Part shown: piece after piece, positions 14,200 through 29,100 of the stretch
Layout of the letters: every line of letters begins with the position of its first letter
Numbering within the stretch: position 1 is the stretch's first letter
Origin: Nocardia albiluteola
GTDB lineage: Bacteria; Actinomycetota; Actinomycetes; Mycobacteriales; Mycobacteriaceae
Direction of reading: 5' to 3'
NCBI RefSeq assembly: GCF_018860155.1
Contig: NZ_JAHKNI010000030.1
Span: forward strand, 14,272-65,058
Length of the DNA: 50,787 nt
Notes under the pieces: generated by a model
What the model was told of the DNA's origin: nothing
Seen by the model: only the letters and a program-made list of their open reading frames with translations
Databases searched by the model: none
Position numbers and translations under genes: made by a program

Positions 14200-17160
14200 A
14201 TGTCACTGCGCCTCGAAGGTGGCATCGCGGTGGTCGGAGTTTCCTGCCGGTTTCCCGGCGCGGACGGACCGGACGCCCTGTGGTCGCTGCTGACGACCGG
14301 GATCACCGTCGACGCACCACTGCCCGACGGGCGCTGGGAGGCCGGCGCCCTCGCGGGTCTGCCCGAGCAGGAGCGGCGGATCATCCGGCGCGGCGCCTTC
14401 CTCGGCGACGTCGCCGGATTCGATGCCGGGTTCTTCGGGATGACAGCGCGGGAAGCCGCGATGACGGATCCACAGCAGCGGCTGATGCTCGAGCTGGGCT
14501 GGGAGGCGCTGGAGGACGCCGGGATCACCGCACAGTCGTTGTCCCACAGCCGAACCGGTGTGTTCATCGGCGCGGCCACGGACGACTACAGCACACTCAC
14601 TCGCGCCCGGGGCGCCGCGGGAATCACCGCACACACCTTCACCGGGTCGCTGCGCTCCCTCATCGCCAACCGCGTGTCGTACTTCCTGAAAGCGAAGGGC
14701 CCCAGTCTCGTCGTCGACACCGGGCAGTCCTCGTCGCTGGTCGCGGTGCACCTCGCCGCAGAGAGCCTGCGCCGCGGCGAGTCCGATATCGCCATCGCGG
14801 GCGGTGTGTGTCTTCGTCTCACCCCGCACCACGCCATCGCCGCCAACCGGATCGGAGCCTTGTCCCAGGACGGCCGGTGCCACGTCTTCGACGCGCGCGC
14901 AAACGGATTCGCCCAGGGCGAGGGCGGCGGCGCGGTCGTGCTCAAGCCGCTGGCGGCCGCGCTCGCCGACGGCGACGACATCTACTGCGTGATCCGCGGC
15001 AGCGCCGTCACCAACGACGGTGGCGGCGAGCAGCTGACCGCGCCGACGGTGAACGGTCAGGCCGAGGCCATCCGGGCCGCCTACCGGCAGGCGCGGGTCG
15101 ATCCTGCGGCGGTCGTGCACGTGGAGTTGCACGGAACCGGCACACCGACGGGTGATCCCGTCGAGGCCGCCGCGCTCGGCGCGGCGATCGGCACGGCGCG
15201 AACGGCGGGCAATCCGCTGCGGGTCGGGTCGATCAAATCGAATATCGGGCACCTGGAGGCGGCGGCGGGTATCGCCGGCTTCCTCAAGACCGCCCTGTGC
15301 GCACGGGCGGGAACGCTGGTTCCCACCGCGGACTTCCACACCCCGAATCCGCGGATCGCCTTGGCGGATATGCATCTTCGGGTCCAGACGAGCCTCGAAC
15401 CGATCCCCGGCGACGCGGCCGTCTACGGGATCAGTTCCTTCGGCGTGGGCGGAACCAACTGCCATGTCGCGGTATCGGCGCCACCGCGCCAGCGGCGCGG
15501 AGCGCGGCCGCGCCCCGCGGAGCCGGCGCCGATACCGATCGTCCTGTCGGCCGCGGACCCGGGCGCGCTGCGCGCACAGGCGAGCAGGCTGGCGGCCGTG
15601 CTGGACGGGACGCCGGACCTGCTCGACGCGGGATGGTCGCTGATCACCACGCGCTCGCGGTTCGAGCATCGCGCCGTGGTGATCGCGTCCGATCGCACCG
15701 CGGCCGGGCCCGTGCGCGACGGACTGGCCGCGATCGCGGCCGGAGAGCCCGCGACGGCGGTGGTGCAGGGACTGGCCGCCGACACGGCCGATCCGGTGTT
15801 CGTCTTCCCCGGCCAGGGCCCGCAGTGGGTGGGCATGGCGGCCGAATTACTCGGCAGCTCGGCCGTTTTCGCCGAATCGATCGCGGCGTGCGCTGAGGCT
15901 CTCGCCCCATTCACGGACTGGTCGCTCATCGAGGTGCTGCGCGGACAGGGCCCCGCCGCCGCATTGGACCGCGTCGATGTGGTGCAGCCCGCGCTGTGGG
16001 CGGTCATGGTCGCGCTCGCCGACACCTGGGCCGCGATGGGAGTGCGGCCGAGCGCCGTGATCGGACACTCCCAGGGCGAGATCGCCGCCGCGACGGTGGC
16101 GGGGATCCTGTCCCGGTCCGACGGGGCCCGGGTGGTGGCGCTGCGGAGCAGGATCATCGCTCGTCGCCTCGCGGGCGAGGGAGGCATGGCGTCGGTCTCC
16201 CTGCCGGCCGAGGAGGTGCGTGCGCTGCTCGCCGAGCATCCCGGCATCGAGCTCGCGGCACTGAACGGGCCCCGGTCCACCGTGATCAGCGGCCCCTCCG
16301 GACCGCTCGATCGGATACTGGCGCTGCTGGAGGGCAGCGGGGTCCGGGTGCGGGTCCGGCGGGTTCCGGTCGACTACGCCTCGCATTCGGCCCATGTCGA
16401 TGCCCTGACCGACGAGCTGATGGACGCCCTCGCGCCCATCACGCCCCGGTCGGGCACCGTCGCCTTTCATTCCACCGTGACCGGCACCGAACTGGACGGC
16501 GCCGAACTGACCCCGGAGTACTGGTGCCGGAATCTGCGCCGTACGGTGCGATTCCAGCCCACCGTCGAGTCGCTGCTGACCCGCCACACGGTTTTCATCG
16601 AACCGAGCCCGCACCCGGTACTCACCGTGCGCATCCAGGAGACAGCCGAGCAGACAGGCCGCACGGTCGCCGCGATCGGCACGCTTCGTCGCGATGACGG
16701 CACGCTCGATCGGATGGTCACCTCCGCCGCCGAGGCGTGGACGGCGGGAGTCGCCGTCGACTGGACAGTGCTGTTCCGCAACACCGGAACGCGCCGGGTG
16801 CCGCTGCCGACCTACCCGTTCCAGCGCACGCGGCACTGGCTGGACACCTCGGATGCGCAACGGCCCGAGGCGGCGTCCGCGCTGGCACTGCGGCGAGCCG
16901 ACGGCGAGGATCTGCCCGACATTCTGCGCGATATGGTGCGCAGGCATACCGCAGTGGTACTGGGCCTGAGCGATCCGGGCGCCGTGGCGGACGAGACGCC
17001 GTTCCGGGAACAGGGACTGACCTCCGTTGCGGGTGCGGAACTGTGCGCCACGCTCGCCCGGGCCACCGGCGTATCACTGCCCGCGACAACGGTATTCGAC
17101 TATCCGACACCGATCGCGCTGGCCGCGCATCTGGAGCAGCGAGCGCAGGGCGGGCCGATC
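14200..17160 (+). other. Loading module: KSQ - AT(methylmalonyl) - ACP
   Basis: KS-like domain at 14224-15486 in which the active cysteine is replaced by glutamine (codon 14725-14727, residue 176, VDTGQSSS), while the HGTGT and SNIGH histidine motifs remain. This is a KSQ decarboxylase. The AT (about 15796-16840) has GHSQGE with the serine at residue 624 and YASH at 726-729, the methylmalonyl signature. KSQ decarboxylation would therefore generate propionyl on the ACP. The ACP phosphopantetheine serine (residue 942, codon 17023-17025) lies in GLTSV instead of the usual GFDSL. Confidence 0.93.
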
Positions 17161-20100
17161 GCCGAGGCGGCGATCGCCACGCCCGCTGTGCGCGAGGGGG
17201 ATCCGGTGGTGATAGTCGGGATGGCGTGCCGCTATCCGGGCGGAGTATGCACCCCGGAACAGTTGTGGCAACTGCTCGTCGACGGCCGCGACGCGATCGG
17301 GGCTTTCCCCGCCGATCGCGGCTGGGACCTCGACAGCTTCGGCGCCTCGATCACATCCCGCGGCGGATTCCTCTACGACGTACCGGATTTCGATTCAGCG
17401 TTCTTCGGGATCTCCCCGCGCGAGGCGCTGGCGATGGACCCCCAGCAGCGGCTGCTGCTGGAAATCTCATGGGAGGCGATCGAGCGGGCCGGAATCGATC
17501 CGCACAGCCTGCGCGGCAGCGATACCGGCATCTTCTCCGGGGTGATGGCGCAGGACTACGGCCCGCGACTGCACGACCCCTCCGATGGAACCGACGGTTA
17601 CCGGTTGACCGGCTCGACGACGAGCGTCGCGTCGGGCCGGGTGGCGTACGCCCTCGGCGTGGAGGGGCCGGCGATCACCGTCGACACGGCCTGCTCGTCG
17701 TCCCTGGTCGCCCTCCATCTCGCCACGGAGGCCGTGCGCCGCGGCGACTGCGCGATTGCCCTGGCGGGCGGGGTGACCGTACTGTCCTCGCCCGGCATCT
17801 TCGTGGAGTTCAGCCGTCAGGGCGGGTTGTCCGCCGACGGACGGTGCAAGGCGTTCGCCGCGGCCGCGGACGGCACCGGCTGGGGCGAGGGTGCCGGAGT
17901 GCTTGTCCTGGAACGCCTTTCCGACGCACAACGCAACAACCATCCCATCCTGGCGATCGTTCGCGGATCGGCGGTCAACCAGGACGGCGCCTCCAACGGG
18001 CTCACCGCCCCCAACGGTCCGTCCCAGCAGCGAGTGATCCGCCGGGCGCTCGCCACCGCGGGGCTCGAGCCCGCCGACGTGGACGCGGTCGAGGCCCACG
18101 GCACGGGGACCGCGCTCGGCGACCCCATCGAGGCCCAGGCCCTGCTGGCCACCTACGGTCAGGACCGCGACGAACCCCTGTGGCTGGGATCGCTCAAATC
18201 CAATATCGGCCACACCCAGGCCGCCGCCGGCGTGGCCGGGGTGATCAAGATGGTCATGGCCATCGGCCATGGCCTGCTCCCCCGCACCCTGCACGTCGAC
18301 GAGCCCACCCGGGAAATAGACTGGACCGCAGGAAAAGTCGAGCTTCTCCGCGAACCGAGGCGCTGGGACGATACCGGCCGACCCCGCCGCGCGGGCGTCT
18401 CCTCGTTCGGCATCAGCGGCACCAACGCGCACGTGGTGCTCGAACAGCCGCCCGCCGATGGGAGCCCGGGCGCGGTGCGACCGCAGGACCGCGCGGTCGA
18501 CGCGCCCTGGCTGTTGTCGGCGCTCGACGAAGTGTCGCTGGCCGCACAGGCGCGCCGGCTGCACGAGCACCTCACGCGCGATCCGTCACCGGATCCCGCC
18601 GATATCGGTTACACACTCGCGGTGGCCCGCTCCCGCTTCGGCAGGCGCGCCGCGGTGCTCGGCGAGGACATCCCGGCACGCGCCGCGGCGTTGGCGGCAC
18701 TCGCCGACGGCACCGCCCATCCGGGCGTCGTCCGGGGTACGGCCGCCGCCGCGGGCCGAACCGTGTTCGTCTTCCCGGGACAGGGCTCACAGTGGCCCGG
18801 CATGGGCGCGGCCCTGCTGGACACCTCGGCGGTCTTCGCCGAATGGATCGACCGGTGCGAACGGGCACTCGCGCCGTTCGTGGCCTGGTCGCTCACGGAT
18901 GCGCTGCGCGACAACGATTCCGCGCTCGATCGAGTCGACATCGTGCAACCGGCGCTGTGGGCGGTCATGGTGTCGCTGTCCGAGGTGTGGCGCTCTCTCG
19001 GCGTCGAACCGGACGCCGTCATCGGCCACTCCCAGGGTGAGATCGCCGCCGCCTGCGTCGCGGGCATCCTCACCCTGGACGATGCGGCCCGCATCGTCGC
19101 GCTGCGCAGCCGCCTCATCGGCCGTGACCTCGCGGGCACCGGCACCATGGCGTCCATCGCGCTGTCCGCGCAGGACGTCCGCGAGAGCCTGTCCGAACAC
19201 CCCGGCGTCGGTGTCGCGGCGCTGAACGGGCCGCGGTCGACCGTCGTCGCCGGACCCCGGGACGCGCTGGAGGCCATGCTGTCCGGGCTGGAGCCACAGG
19301 GCGTGCGAGTGCGGCGAATCCCGGTCGACTACGCGTCGCACACACCGGACGTCGAGGGTTTGCGCGCCGGATTGGCCGCGGCGCTGGCCCCGATCGCTCC
19401 GCGCACCGGTCGGATCTCCTTCTACTCCACGGTCACCGGCACGCGGCTCGACGGCAGCGAACTGACCGCGGAGTACTGGTTTCGCAACCTCCGCCACCCG
19501 GTGCTGTTCCATCCGACGACCGAGGCGCTCATCGCCGACCGGTACACGACCTTTCTCGAGCCGAGCCCGCATCCGGTCCTGACCGCCTCCATCCAGGACA
19601 CCGCCGAGGCGGCCGGCACCGACGTCGTCACCCTGGGCACCCTCCGCCGCGAGCACGGCGCCCGCGCGGACCTGCTCGCCTCGGCCGCACACGCCTGGAC
19701 CCGCGGCATCGGGATCGAGTGGGCCGCAGAGTATCCGGACGCTCGCCCGATCACCCTGCCCACCTACCCCTTCCAGCGCACCCGGTACTGGCCGGACACG
19801 TCCGCCGGGTCCCAGGAGCCCGAGAGTGGTGACGGCGAGTTCTGGTCGGCGGTGCAGTCCGGTGATACCGCCGCCGTCGCCTCGCTGCTCGGTCTGCGGG
19901 AGGATCGGCCGGACTGGATGGCAGAGGCGATGCCCGCGCTGGCCCGCCGACGCGAAATACGCCGCGCGAGTGAGCGGATCGACGCCCTGCGCTATGCGAT
20001 CGAGTGGACGTCGTCGGCCGCGATCGGCGCCGGCACACCGGCCGGTCGGTGGCTGGTCGTCACGCCGGACGGCGAGCACGAGACGGCCTGGGCGCCGGCG

Positions 20101-23100
20101 GTGCGCGATCGGCTTCGAGCGGGAGGCGCCGAGGTGATCGAGCTGCGGCTCGGTGCGCAGGAGCGCGGCTCGCTGGCCGACCTGCTGCCACCGGACGTCG
20201 ACGCGGTGCTGTCGCTGCCGGCGGCGAACGACGTCGCTCCCTACGGCCGGGCCGTACCGCCGGGCGCCGCGGCGGGCCTGACGCTGATCCACGCCCTTGC
20301 CGATGCCGGGCTGGACATCCCGCTGTGGACGATCACTACGGGCGCCGTCGCGGTCGATACGGCCGACTCCGTGCGCAACCCCGCCCAGAGCCAGGTGTGG
20401 GGCCTGGGCCGGGTGGTCGCGCTGGAGCAGCCCGAGCGCTGGGGCGGGCTCATCGATCTCCCCGACCTGCCCGACGAGCCCGCGGTGCGGAGGCTGACGG
20501 CCGTGCTGGCGCAGCGGGCCGAGGATCAGGTCGCCATCCGCGATTCCGGCACGTTCGTCCGCAGGCTGGTGCACGCACCGGCGAAAACCCCTGTCGCCGA
20601 GCGGCACCGGGCGCGCGGCGTGGTCCTGATCACCGGCGGTACCGGTGCGCTCGGCGCCCGGGTCGCCCGGCGGCTCGCCCGGGACGGCGCCGCACATCTC
20701 GTACTCGCGGGACGGCGGGGGCCGCTGGCGCCGGGCGCGGACGCGCTCGCGGCGGAGCTGCGCGCGCTCGGGGCGGCGGTCGACATCGTGGCCTGCGACG
20801 TGGGCGACCGGACGGCGGTGGCGCGGCTGCTGGCCCGGTTCCCGGTGACCTCGATATTCCACGCGGCGGGCATGCTCGACGACGCGGTGGTGGATTCGCT
20901 CACCGTCGACCAGCTCGGCCGGGTCCTGCGTGTCAAGGCCGACGGCGCGCGGCATCTCCACGAGCTGACCGCCGGGCGCGATCTGGACGAATTCGTCTTG
21001 TTCTCCTCGATTTCCGGAGTGCTCGGCATCCCCGGTCAGGGCGGCTACGCGCCCGGCAACGCCTATCTGGACGCCCTGGCCGAGCATCGGCGCGCCCGCG
21101 GGCTGCCCGCCGCCTCCTACGCCTGGGGACCGTGGGCGGGTGACGGCATGGCCGCACCGGACGCGGTGGCGGATCGGCTCCGGCGGCACGGTGTCCCGCC
21201 GCTGGATCCCGATCGTGCGCTGGAGGTCCTGCTCCGCGGCGCCGACGAGGACCGGGCGTGCGTCATGGTGGCCGATATCCGTTGGGACCGTTTCCATCTC
21301 GCCTATGCGGAGGCGCGGCCGCGGCCGCTCATCGCGGGCCTGCCCGAGGTCCGCGCCCATGCGGAGGCCATGACGGGCGGCCGGGACGACGAGCCGGGGT
21401 CGCGCCTCGCCGTCCGCGTGCGCGCGCTGCGCGGGCCGCAGCGGTCGGCGGCGGTGCTCGAGGCGGTGTGCGCCCAGGTTGCGGCCGTCCTGGGACATGC
21501 CGGCGCACCGCACATCGACGCCGAAAAGCCCTTCCACGACTTGGGATTCGACTCGCTCACCGGCGTCGAGCTGCGCAACCGGCTCGGCGCGGAGACGGGC
21601 GTGCGGTTGCCGTCGAGCCTGGTGTTCGACCATCCGACCGCGGCCGCCGCGGCACGCTACATCGAGTCCCTGCTGACCGGCGCGCAGGAGCCCGAGCCGG
21701 TCGCCGCCACCGCGGAGCCCGGCGACGACGACCCGGTGGTGATCGTCGCGATGGCCTGCCGCTACCCCGGCGATGTCCGCTCGCCGGAGGAGCTGTGGCG
21801 TCTGGTCGTCGACGGCGGCGACGCCATCGGGGACTTCCCCACCGATCGCGGCTGGGACCTGCGGCGGTTGCGGCAGACCCCGGACGGCCCCGGCGCCTCG
21901 GTGACCGGTCGCGGCGGATTCCTCTACGACGCCGCGGATTTCGATGCAACGCTGTTCGGGATCTCACCGCGCGAGGCGCTGGCCATGGACCCGCAGCAGC
22001 GCCTGCTGCTGGAAACCGCATGGGAGACCTTCGAACGCGCGGGCATCGATCCGAAGTCGTTGCGCGGTAGCGAAACCGGGGTATTCGTCGGCCTGACCTA
22101 TCAGGACTATCAGACCCGGGTCGCCGAACCGCCGCGGGAGCTGGAGGGCTATCTGCTGACCGGCGTGACGGCCAGTGTCGCCTCGGGGCGGATCGCCTAC
22201 ACCTTCGGGCTCGAGGGGCCGGCCGTGACGATCGATACTGCGTGCTCGTCGTCGCTGGTCGCCCTGCATCTCGCGGCGCAGGCGGTGCGGCGCGGCGAGT
22301 GCACCGCGGCCCTGGCGGGCGGCGTGGCGCTGATGGCGACACCGCACATGTTCACCGAATTCAGTCGGCAGCAGGGACTTTCCCCCGACGGCCGCTGCAA
22401 GGCGTTCTCCCGCGACGCCGACGGGTTCGGCGCCGCGGAGGGCGTGGGCCTGCTGCTGGTGGAGCGACTGTCGCGGGCCGAGCGCCTGGCGCACCCGGTC
22501 CTGGCGGTGGTGCGCGGGTCGGCGGTCAATCAGGACGGGGCATCCAACGGCCTCACCGCACCCAACGGCCCGTCTCAGCAGCGGGTCATCCGCCGGGCGC
22601 TGGCCGACGCCGGGCTCCGGCCCGCCGATGTCGACGCCGTCGAAACCCACGGCACGGGAACCAGGCTCGGCGATCCTATCGAGGCACAGGCGCTGCTGGC
22701 CACCTACGGCCGGGACCGCGCACGCCCGCTGCTACTGGGATCGGTCAAATCGAACATCGGCCACACCCAGGCCGCCGCGGGCGCCGCGGGCATCATCAAG
22801 ATGGTCATGGCCATGCGGCACGGCCTGTTGCCGCGGACCCTGCACGCCGAGCACCCGGCGCCCGACATCGACTGGGACGCCGGCGCGATCGCGCTGCTCA
22901 CCGACAACCTGCCCTGGCCCGCGGACGAGCGGCCCCGCCGGGCCGCGGTGTCGTCGTTCGGTGTGAGCGGCACCAACGCACACGTCATCCTCGAGCAACC
23001 GCCTGTCGCCGCCGTACCGGCCACCAGCGCACCGGAACCCGCCGTCACCCCGTGGGTGGTGTCGGCGAAGACCCCCGAGGCGCTGCGCGCCCAGGCGCAG

Positions 23101-26100
23101 CGCCTGCTCGAGCTCGGCGACCCGCATCCCGCCGATGTCGCCTACTCGCTGGCCACCACGCGCGCCGCGCTGGAGCACCGCGCCGTCGTCCTCGGCCGCA
23201 CCCGCGACGAGCTCATCACCGGATTGGCCGCGGTGGCCGATGGTTCACCGGCGGAACTCGTCGTGGAGGGCTCGGCGACAGCGGCGGGGAAGGTCGTATT
23301 CGTCTTCCCGGGCCAGGGCTCGCAATGGCCCGGCATGGGCGCCGCGCTGCTGGACAGCTCGCCCGTCTTCGCGGATCGGATCGGTCGCTGCGCGCGCGCC
23401 CTCGAGCCGTTCGTAGACTGGTCGCTGACGGATGTCCTGCGCGACACCGACTCTCCGCTGGATCGCGTCGACATCGTGCAACCCGCCCTCTGGGCCGTCA
23501 TGGTCTCCCTCGCCGAGACGTGGCGGTCCCTCGGAGTCGAACCCGCCGCGGTGATCGGGCATTCGCAGGGCGAGATCGCCGCGGCGTGTGTGGCGGGCGC
23601 GCTGTCCCTCGACGACGGCGCGCGCATCGTCGCGCTGCGCAGCCGCATCATCGCCGAACGGCTCGCCGGACAGGGCGGGATGGCATCGATCGCACTGCCC
23701 GTGGACGGCGTCCGGCCCCACCTGCCCACCCATCCCGGCATCGATATCGCGGCCGTCAACGGGCCGCGGTCCACGGTCGTCGCCGGCCCGGAGCCGGAGC
23801 TGGATCGACTGCTGAGGACAATGGAGCACAACGGCATTCGTGTCCGTCGCATCCCCGTCGACTACGCCTCGCACACCGCGGCGGTCGAGTCGATTCGCAC
23901 CGAACTCGACGCGGCGCTCGCGGACGTGGTCGCGCGCGAGAGCGATATCGCCTTCTACTCCACCGTCACCGGCGCCCGGCTGGACGGCGGCGAGCTCACC
24001 CCCGATTACTGGTATCGCAATCTGCGCCGGCCCGTTCTGTTCCATCCCGCCGTCGAGGCCCTCATCGCCGATCGCCACACCACCTTCATCGAACCCAGTG
24101 CCCACCCCATCCTGACCGCGCCCCTGGAGGAATCCTCCGAGGCCGTCACCGTCGTGGGCACCCTGCGCCGCAACGAGGGCGACCTCACCCGCCTGCTCAC
24201 CTCCGCGGCACAGGCCTGGGCGCACGGCCTGCCCGTCGACTGGACCTCCCAGTTCCCGGGTGCGCACCGAATTCCCCTGCCCACCTATGCTTTCCAGCGC
24301 GCCCGCTACTGGATGGAGGATCGGGGCGCGGGCCCGTCGAACCTGGCGGCAGCCGGGCAGCGGCCCGTGCGCCATCCGCTGCTGTCGGCCCGCATCGACA
24401 ACCCGGACGGGCAGGGGACGCTGTTCACCGGCCGAATCGCGCTCGATACGCACCCGTGGCTAGCCGACCACGTCATCGCGGGCGTGCCGCTGCTGCCGGG
24501 GACGGCCGTGCTCGAGATGGCCGTGCGGGCCGGCGACGAGGTCGGGTGCGACCTCGTGGAGGACCTGACCCTGACCGCTCCGCTCCCGCTGCCCGAATCC
24601 GGCGGCGTCCAGCTGCACGTGCGGGTGGAGCCCGCCCGCGATGGGCGGTGTGGGTTCAGCGTGTACGCCCGGCCGGAGGACGCACCCGGAGACGACGCCT
24701 GGACCCTGCACGCCGGCGGCACACTGACGCGCTCGAAGACACCGGCCCCGGCGGCGCCGGGCACCTGGCCCCCGCCGGACGCCACCTCGATCCCCGTGGA
24801 TTCGGCATACGAGCGCCTCGCCGCGAACGGCTACTCCTACGGTCCGGCGTTCCGGGGACTGCGGGCGATGTGGCGGCGCGGGAGCGAGATCTTCGCGGAA
24901 ATCGCGCTGCCGCAAGAACAGTGGACGTCCGCCGAACAGTTCACGCTGCATCCGGGTCTGCTCGACGCGGCCGCGCAGACCGTGCTGCTGGCCGCCGCGA
25001 CCGGAGACGAGATGCCCTCCGTGCTGCCGTTCGAGTGGCGCGGGTTCGCGGTCTCCGCCGCCGGCGCCACGGCGGCGCGCGTATGCCTGCGCACCGCCGG
25101 TCCCTCCGAGGCCCGCCTGTCACTCATGGACACCGCGGGCGTCCCGATCGCGGAGGCCGGGGCATTGGTGCTGCGCCCGGTGAACCCCGCTGAGCTCGCG
25201 CGCGCCGGCCTGGGCGACGGGCTGTTTCGCGTCGAGTGGAGCGAATTCACCCCGCCCTCGGTGGTGCCCGCGGATCTGATCTCCCGTGCCGATGTGCTGG
25301 ACGCGGCCGAACTCGCCACGCTGGCCACCGAACTCGCCACCGCGCCACCGGCACTCGTGTTCGCACGCCTCGACCGTCGCGAGGACGAAGACGAGCCGGA
25401 CACGCCCTGCGCCGAGCACGCACAGGGCGAGGCGCTGCGGATCCTGGAACTGCTGCGCACGTGGCTCGCCGAGCCGGTGTTCGATGAATCGCAGCTGGTG
25501 CTGGTCACACGGCATGCCGTACAGGCAGTGCCGGACGATCCGATACGCACCCGATTCGCGGCGGTCTGGGGCATGGTGCGCTCGGCCCAGACCGAGCATC
25601 CGGACCGGTTCGTCCTGGCCGATGTCGACGAGGCCGATGCCTCCCATCAGATCCTGCCGATCGTGGTCGCCGGGGGCGAGCCGCAGATCGCCGTCCGGCG
25701 CGGACGGCCGATGCTGCCCAGGCTGATCCGCGCGAGGGTCGCCGAGACGGCCGCTGCCCCTGCGGATTCCGAGGGCACCGTGCTGATCACCGGCGGCACC
25801 GGAACGCTCGGCCGCCTCGTGGCCCGGCACCTGATCGACCACCACGGCGTGCGACGCGTGCTGCTGATCAGCAGGCAGGGGCCGGCGGCGGAGGGCGCCG
25901 CCGCACTGCTCGCCGATCTGCGGGCCGCGGGTGCCCACGCGGACATCCTCGCGTGCGACGCCGCCGACCGGAGTGCGCTGACACGCCTGTTCGACCGGCT
26001 GGGCGCGACCCATCCGATCACCGCGGTCGTCCACGCCGCGGGCGTGCTCGGCGACGGCACGATCGACTCGCTCACCCCGGATCGGGTCGTCCGGGTGCTG

Positions 26101-29100
26101 CGCCCGAAGATCGCCGCCGCGGTGCATCTGCACGAGCTGACGCGCCGGCACGATGTGCCTCGCTTCGTCCTGTTCTCCTCGGCCGCCGGTGTGCTCGGCT
26201 CGGCGGGTCAGGCCGGCTACGCGGCGGCGAACGCCTATCTGGACGCCCTGGCCTGCTACCGGCGCAGCCACGGCGACCCTGCGGTCTCGCTGGCCTGGGG
26301 GCTGTGGGACGAGAGCAGCGGATTGACGGCCACGCTGACCGACGCGGATGTGCGACGACTGTCCGGGCTGGGCATCGGCGCGATGGCGACCGACGCCGCG
26401 CTCGCGCTGTTCGACATCGCCTGGAACGGCGGCGCCGACGCGGCCGTGGTCCCGATGCGGATGGATTCCGCGGCGCTGGCCGCGGCGGGCGGACCGGTGC
26501 CCGCGATGCTGCGCGACATGGTTCGGGTGCCCGTGCGACGCAGGGCAATCCGTCCCGCCGACCACGCCCTCCCCGCACCCGATCTGCGTGACCGGACCCC
26601 CGGGGGCCTGCTCGAGCTGGTGCGGACCCGGGCCGCGGCCGTGCTCGGTCACGACTCGGCGCAGGAGGTTCCGCCGACCCGGGCGTTCCGGGACCTCGGA
26701 TTCGACTCGCTCGCCGCCGTCGACCTGCGCAATCGCCTCAATACCGCGACCGGCCTGCGACTTGCGGCCACGGTCGTCTTCGATCATCCGAGCCCGGCGG
26801 CCCTGGCCGAGCACATCGAGCGGGCTCTCTCCGGGGCGTCGCACGCGCCGGCCGCCGTCGCGCCGGTCACCGCCCATACCGACGATCCGGTGGTGATCGT
26901 CGGTATGGGCTGCCGGTTTCCCGGCGGCGCCGACTCGCCGGAAGCGCTGTGGCACCTGGTCCGTGACGCCCGCGACGCGGTGGCGGCCATGCCGTCCGAC
27001 CGCGGGTGGGATCCGGCCGGGATGTACGACCCCACCGGCGCCACACCGGGCTCGGTGCTGTGCACCGAGGGCGCGTTCCTGCCGGACGCCGCCGGCTTCG
27101 ACGCGGATCTGTTCGGGATCTCCCCGCGCGAGGCCCTGGCGATGGATCCGCAGCAGCGGCTGCTGCTGGAGACCGCGTGGGAGACCTTCGAGGGTGCGGG
27201 CATCGACCCGATGTCGTTGCGCGGCAGCCGAACCGGAGTCTTCGCCGGGGTGATGTACCACGACTACGGTGCCCGCCTGACCGACGTGCCCGCCGACGTC
27301 GAGGGCTATCTGATCAACGGCAGCGCGGGCAGCGTGGCGTCCGGGCGGGTCGCGTACGTCTTCGGCCTGGAGGGTCCCGCCGTCACCGTCGACACCGCAT
27401 GCTCCTCGTCACTGGTCGCGATGCACCTCGCGGCGCAGGCGCTGCGCAACGGCGAATGCACGATGGCCCTGGCCGGCGGCGTCACGGTGATGGCGACGCC
27501 CGCGCCGTTCGTCGAGTTCAGCCGGCAGCGCGGCCTGGCCCCGGACGGACGGTGCAAGGCGTTCGCCGCGGCGGCCGACGGGACGGGGTGGGGCGAGGGC
27601 GCCGGACTCGTTCTCCTGGAACGCCTTTCCGACGCGCGGCGCAACAATCACCCGGTCCTGGCGGTGCTGCGCGGGTCGGCGGTCAATCAGGACGGCGCCT
27701 CCAACGGGCTCACCGCACCCAACGGCCCCGCCCAGCAGCGGGTGATCCGCCAGGCCCTGGCCGACGCCGGGCTCCAGCCCTCCGAGATCGACGCCGTCGA
27801 GGCGCACGGCACCGGCACGCGCCTGGGCGACCCGATCGAGGCACAGGCGTTGCTCGCCGTCTACGGGCAGGACCGCGCGGAGCCGCTGCGGCTCGGATCG
27901 GTCAAATCCAATATCGGCCACACCCAGGCCGCCGCCGGAGCGGCGGGCGTCATCAAGACGATCATGGCCATGCGGTACGGAATCCTGCCCCGCACACTGC
28001 ATGTCGACCAGCCCACGCCCCACGTCGAGTGGGCCGCGGGCAGCGTCGAGCTGCTCACCGAGAACACGCCCTGGCCGGATCACGGCCGACCCCGGCGCGC
28101 GGGGGTGTCCTCCTTCGGCGTCAGCGGCACCAACGCCCACATCATCCTCGAGCAGGCGGGGGAATCCGACTCTCCTCCGAGCGACCGGCACACGCCACCG
28201 ATCGTGCCGTGGGTGATCTCCGGTCGCGGGCCGGCCGCGCGTGCGGCGGGGGCGGCCCGGCTGGCCGCGGCGGTGCGGCCGCAGGACTCGGCCCTGGACA
28301 TCGGCTGGTCGCTCGCGACCGGCCGGGCGGCGTTGAACGACCGAGCGGTGGTGCTGACAGGCGGCGGCACCGATCGCGCCGAGGCGCTCGAGGCGCTCGC
28401 CCGGGGCGCCTCGCACCCGGCGGTGATCACCGGGCGGGCCACGGGAACCGGTGTGGCGATGGTGTTCTCGGGCCAGGGTACCCAGCGCACCGGCATGGGC
28501 CACGAGCTCTACGACACCTACCCCGTCTACGCCGCCGCATTCGATACCGTCTGCGCGGAACTCGACCGCCATCTCGCACAGCCGTTGCGGGACATCGTGT
28601 TCGGTGCCGACCGGGAGCTGCTCGACCAGACCCGGTACGCCCAACCGGCACTGTTCGCCCTCCAGGTCGCCCTCTACCGGCTCTGGGAGTCCTGGGGCGT
28701 CACCCCGGCGGTGGTGGCGGGTCACTCGATCGGCGAGATCGCCGCCGCACACATCGCGGGGGCGCTGACCCTCACCGATGCCGCGGCCCTGGTGGCCGCC
28801 CGCGGCACGCTCATGCACGCCCTGCCCGCGGGCGGCGCCATGGTCGCGGTCGACATGGCCGAGAACGACATCCTGCCCCATGTGCGCCGATTCCCGGAAT
28901 CGGTCGCCGTCGCCGCCGTCAACGGCCCGAAATCCGTTGTGCTGTCCGGGGATCACGCCACGCTGGCCCGGATCACCGGCGCCCTCGACGGTCATCGGAT
29001 CACCTGGCTGCGGGTCTCGCACGCCTTCCACTCACCGCTGATGGACGCGATGCTGGACGAATTCGGCAGGGTCGTCGCGCAGCTGCCGAGCACGGCGCCC

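Noticed and set aside
18787..21633. Very long antisense open frames inside the PKS genes (for example 18787-21633 and 38798-41662 on the minus strand)
   Set aside because: They mirror GC-rich PKS coding sequence, where stop codons are rare in the complementary frame. Their translations are low-complexity Arg/Gly/Ala-rich with no family signature.
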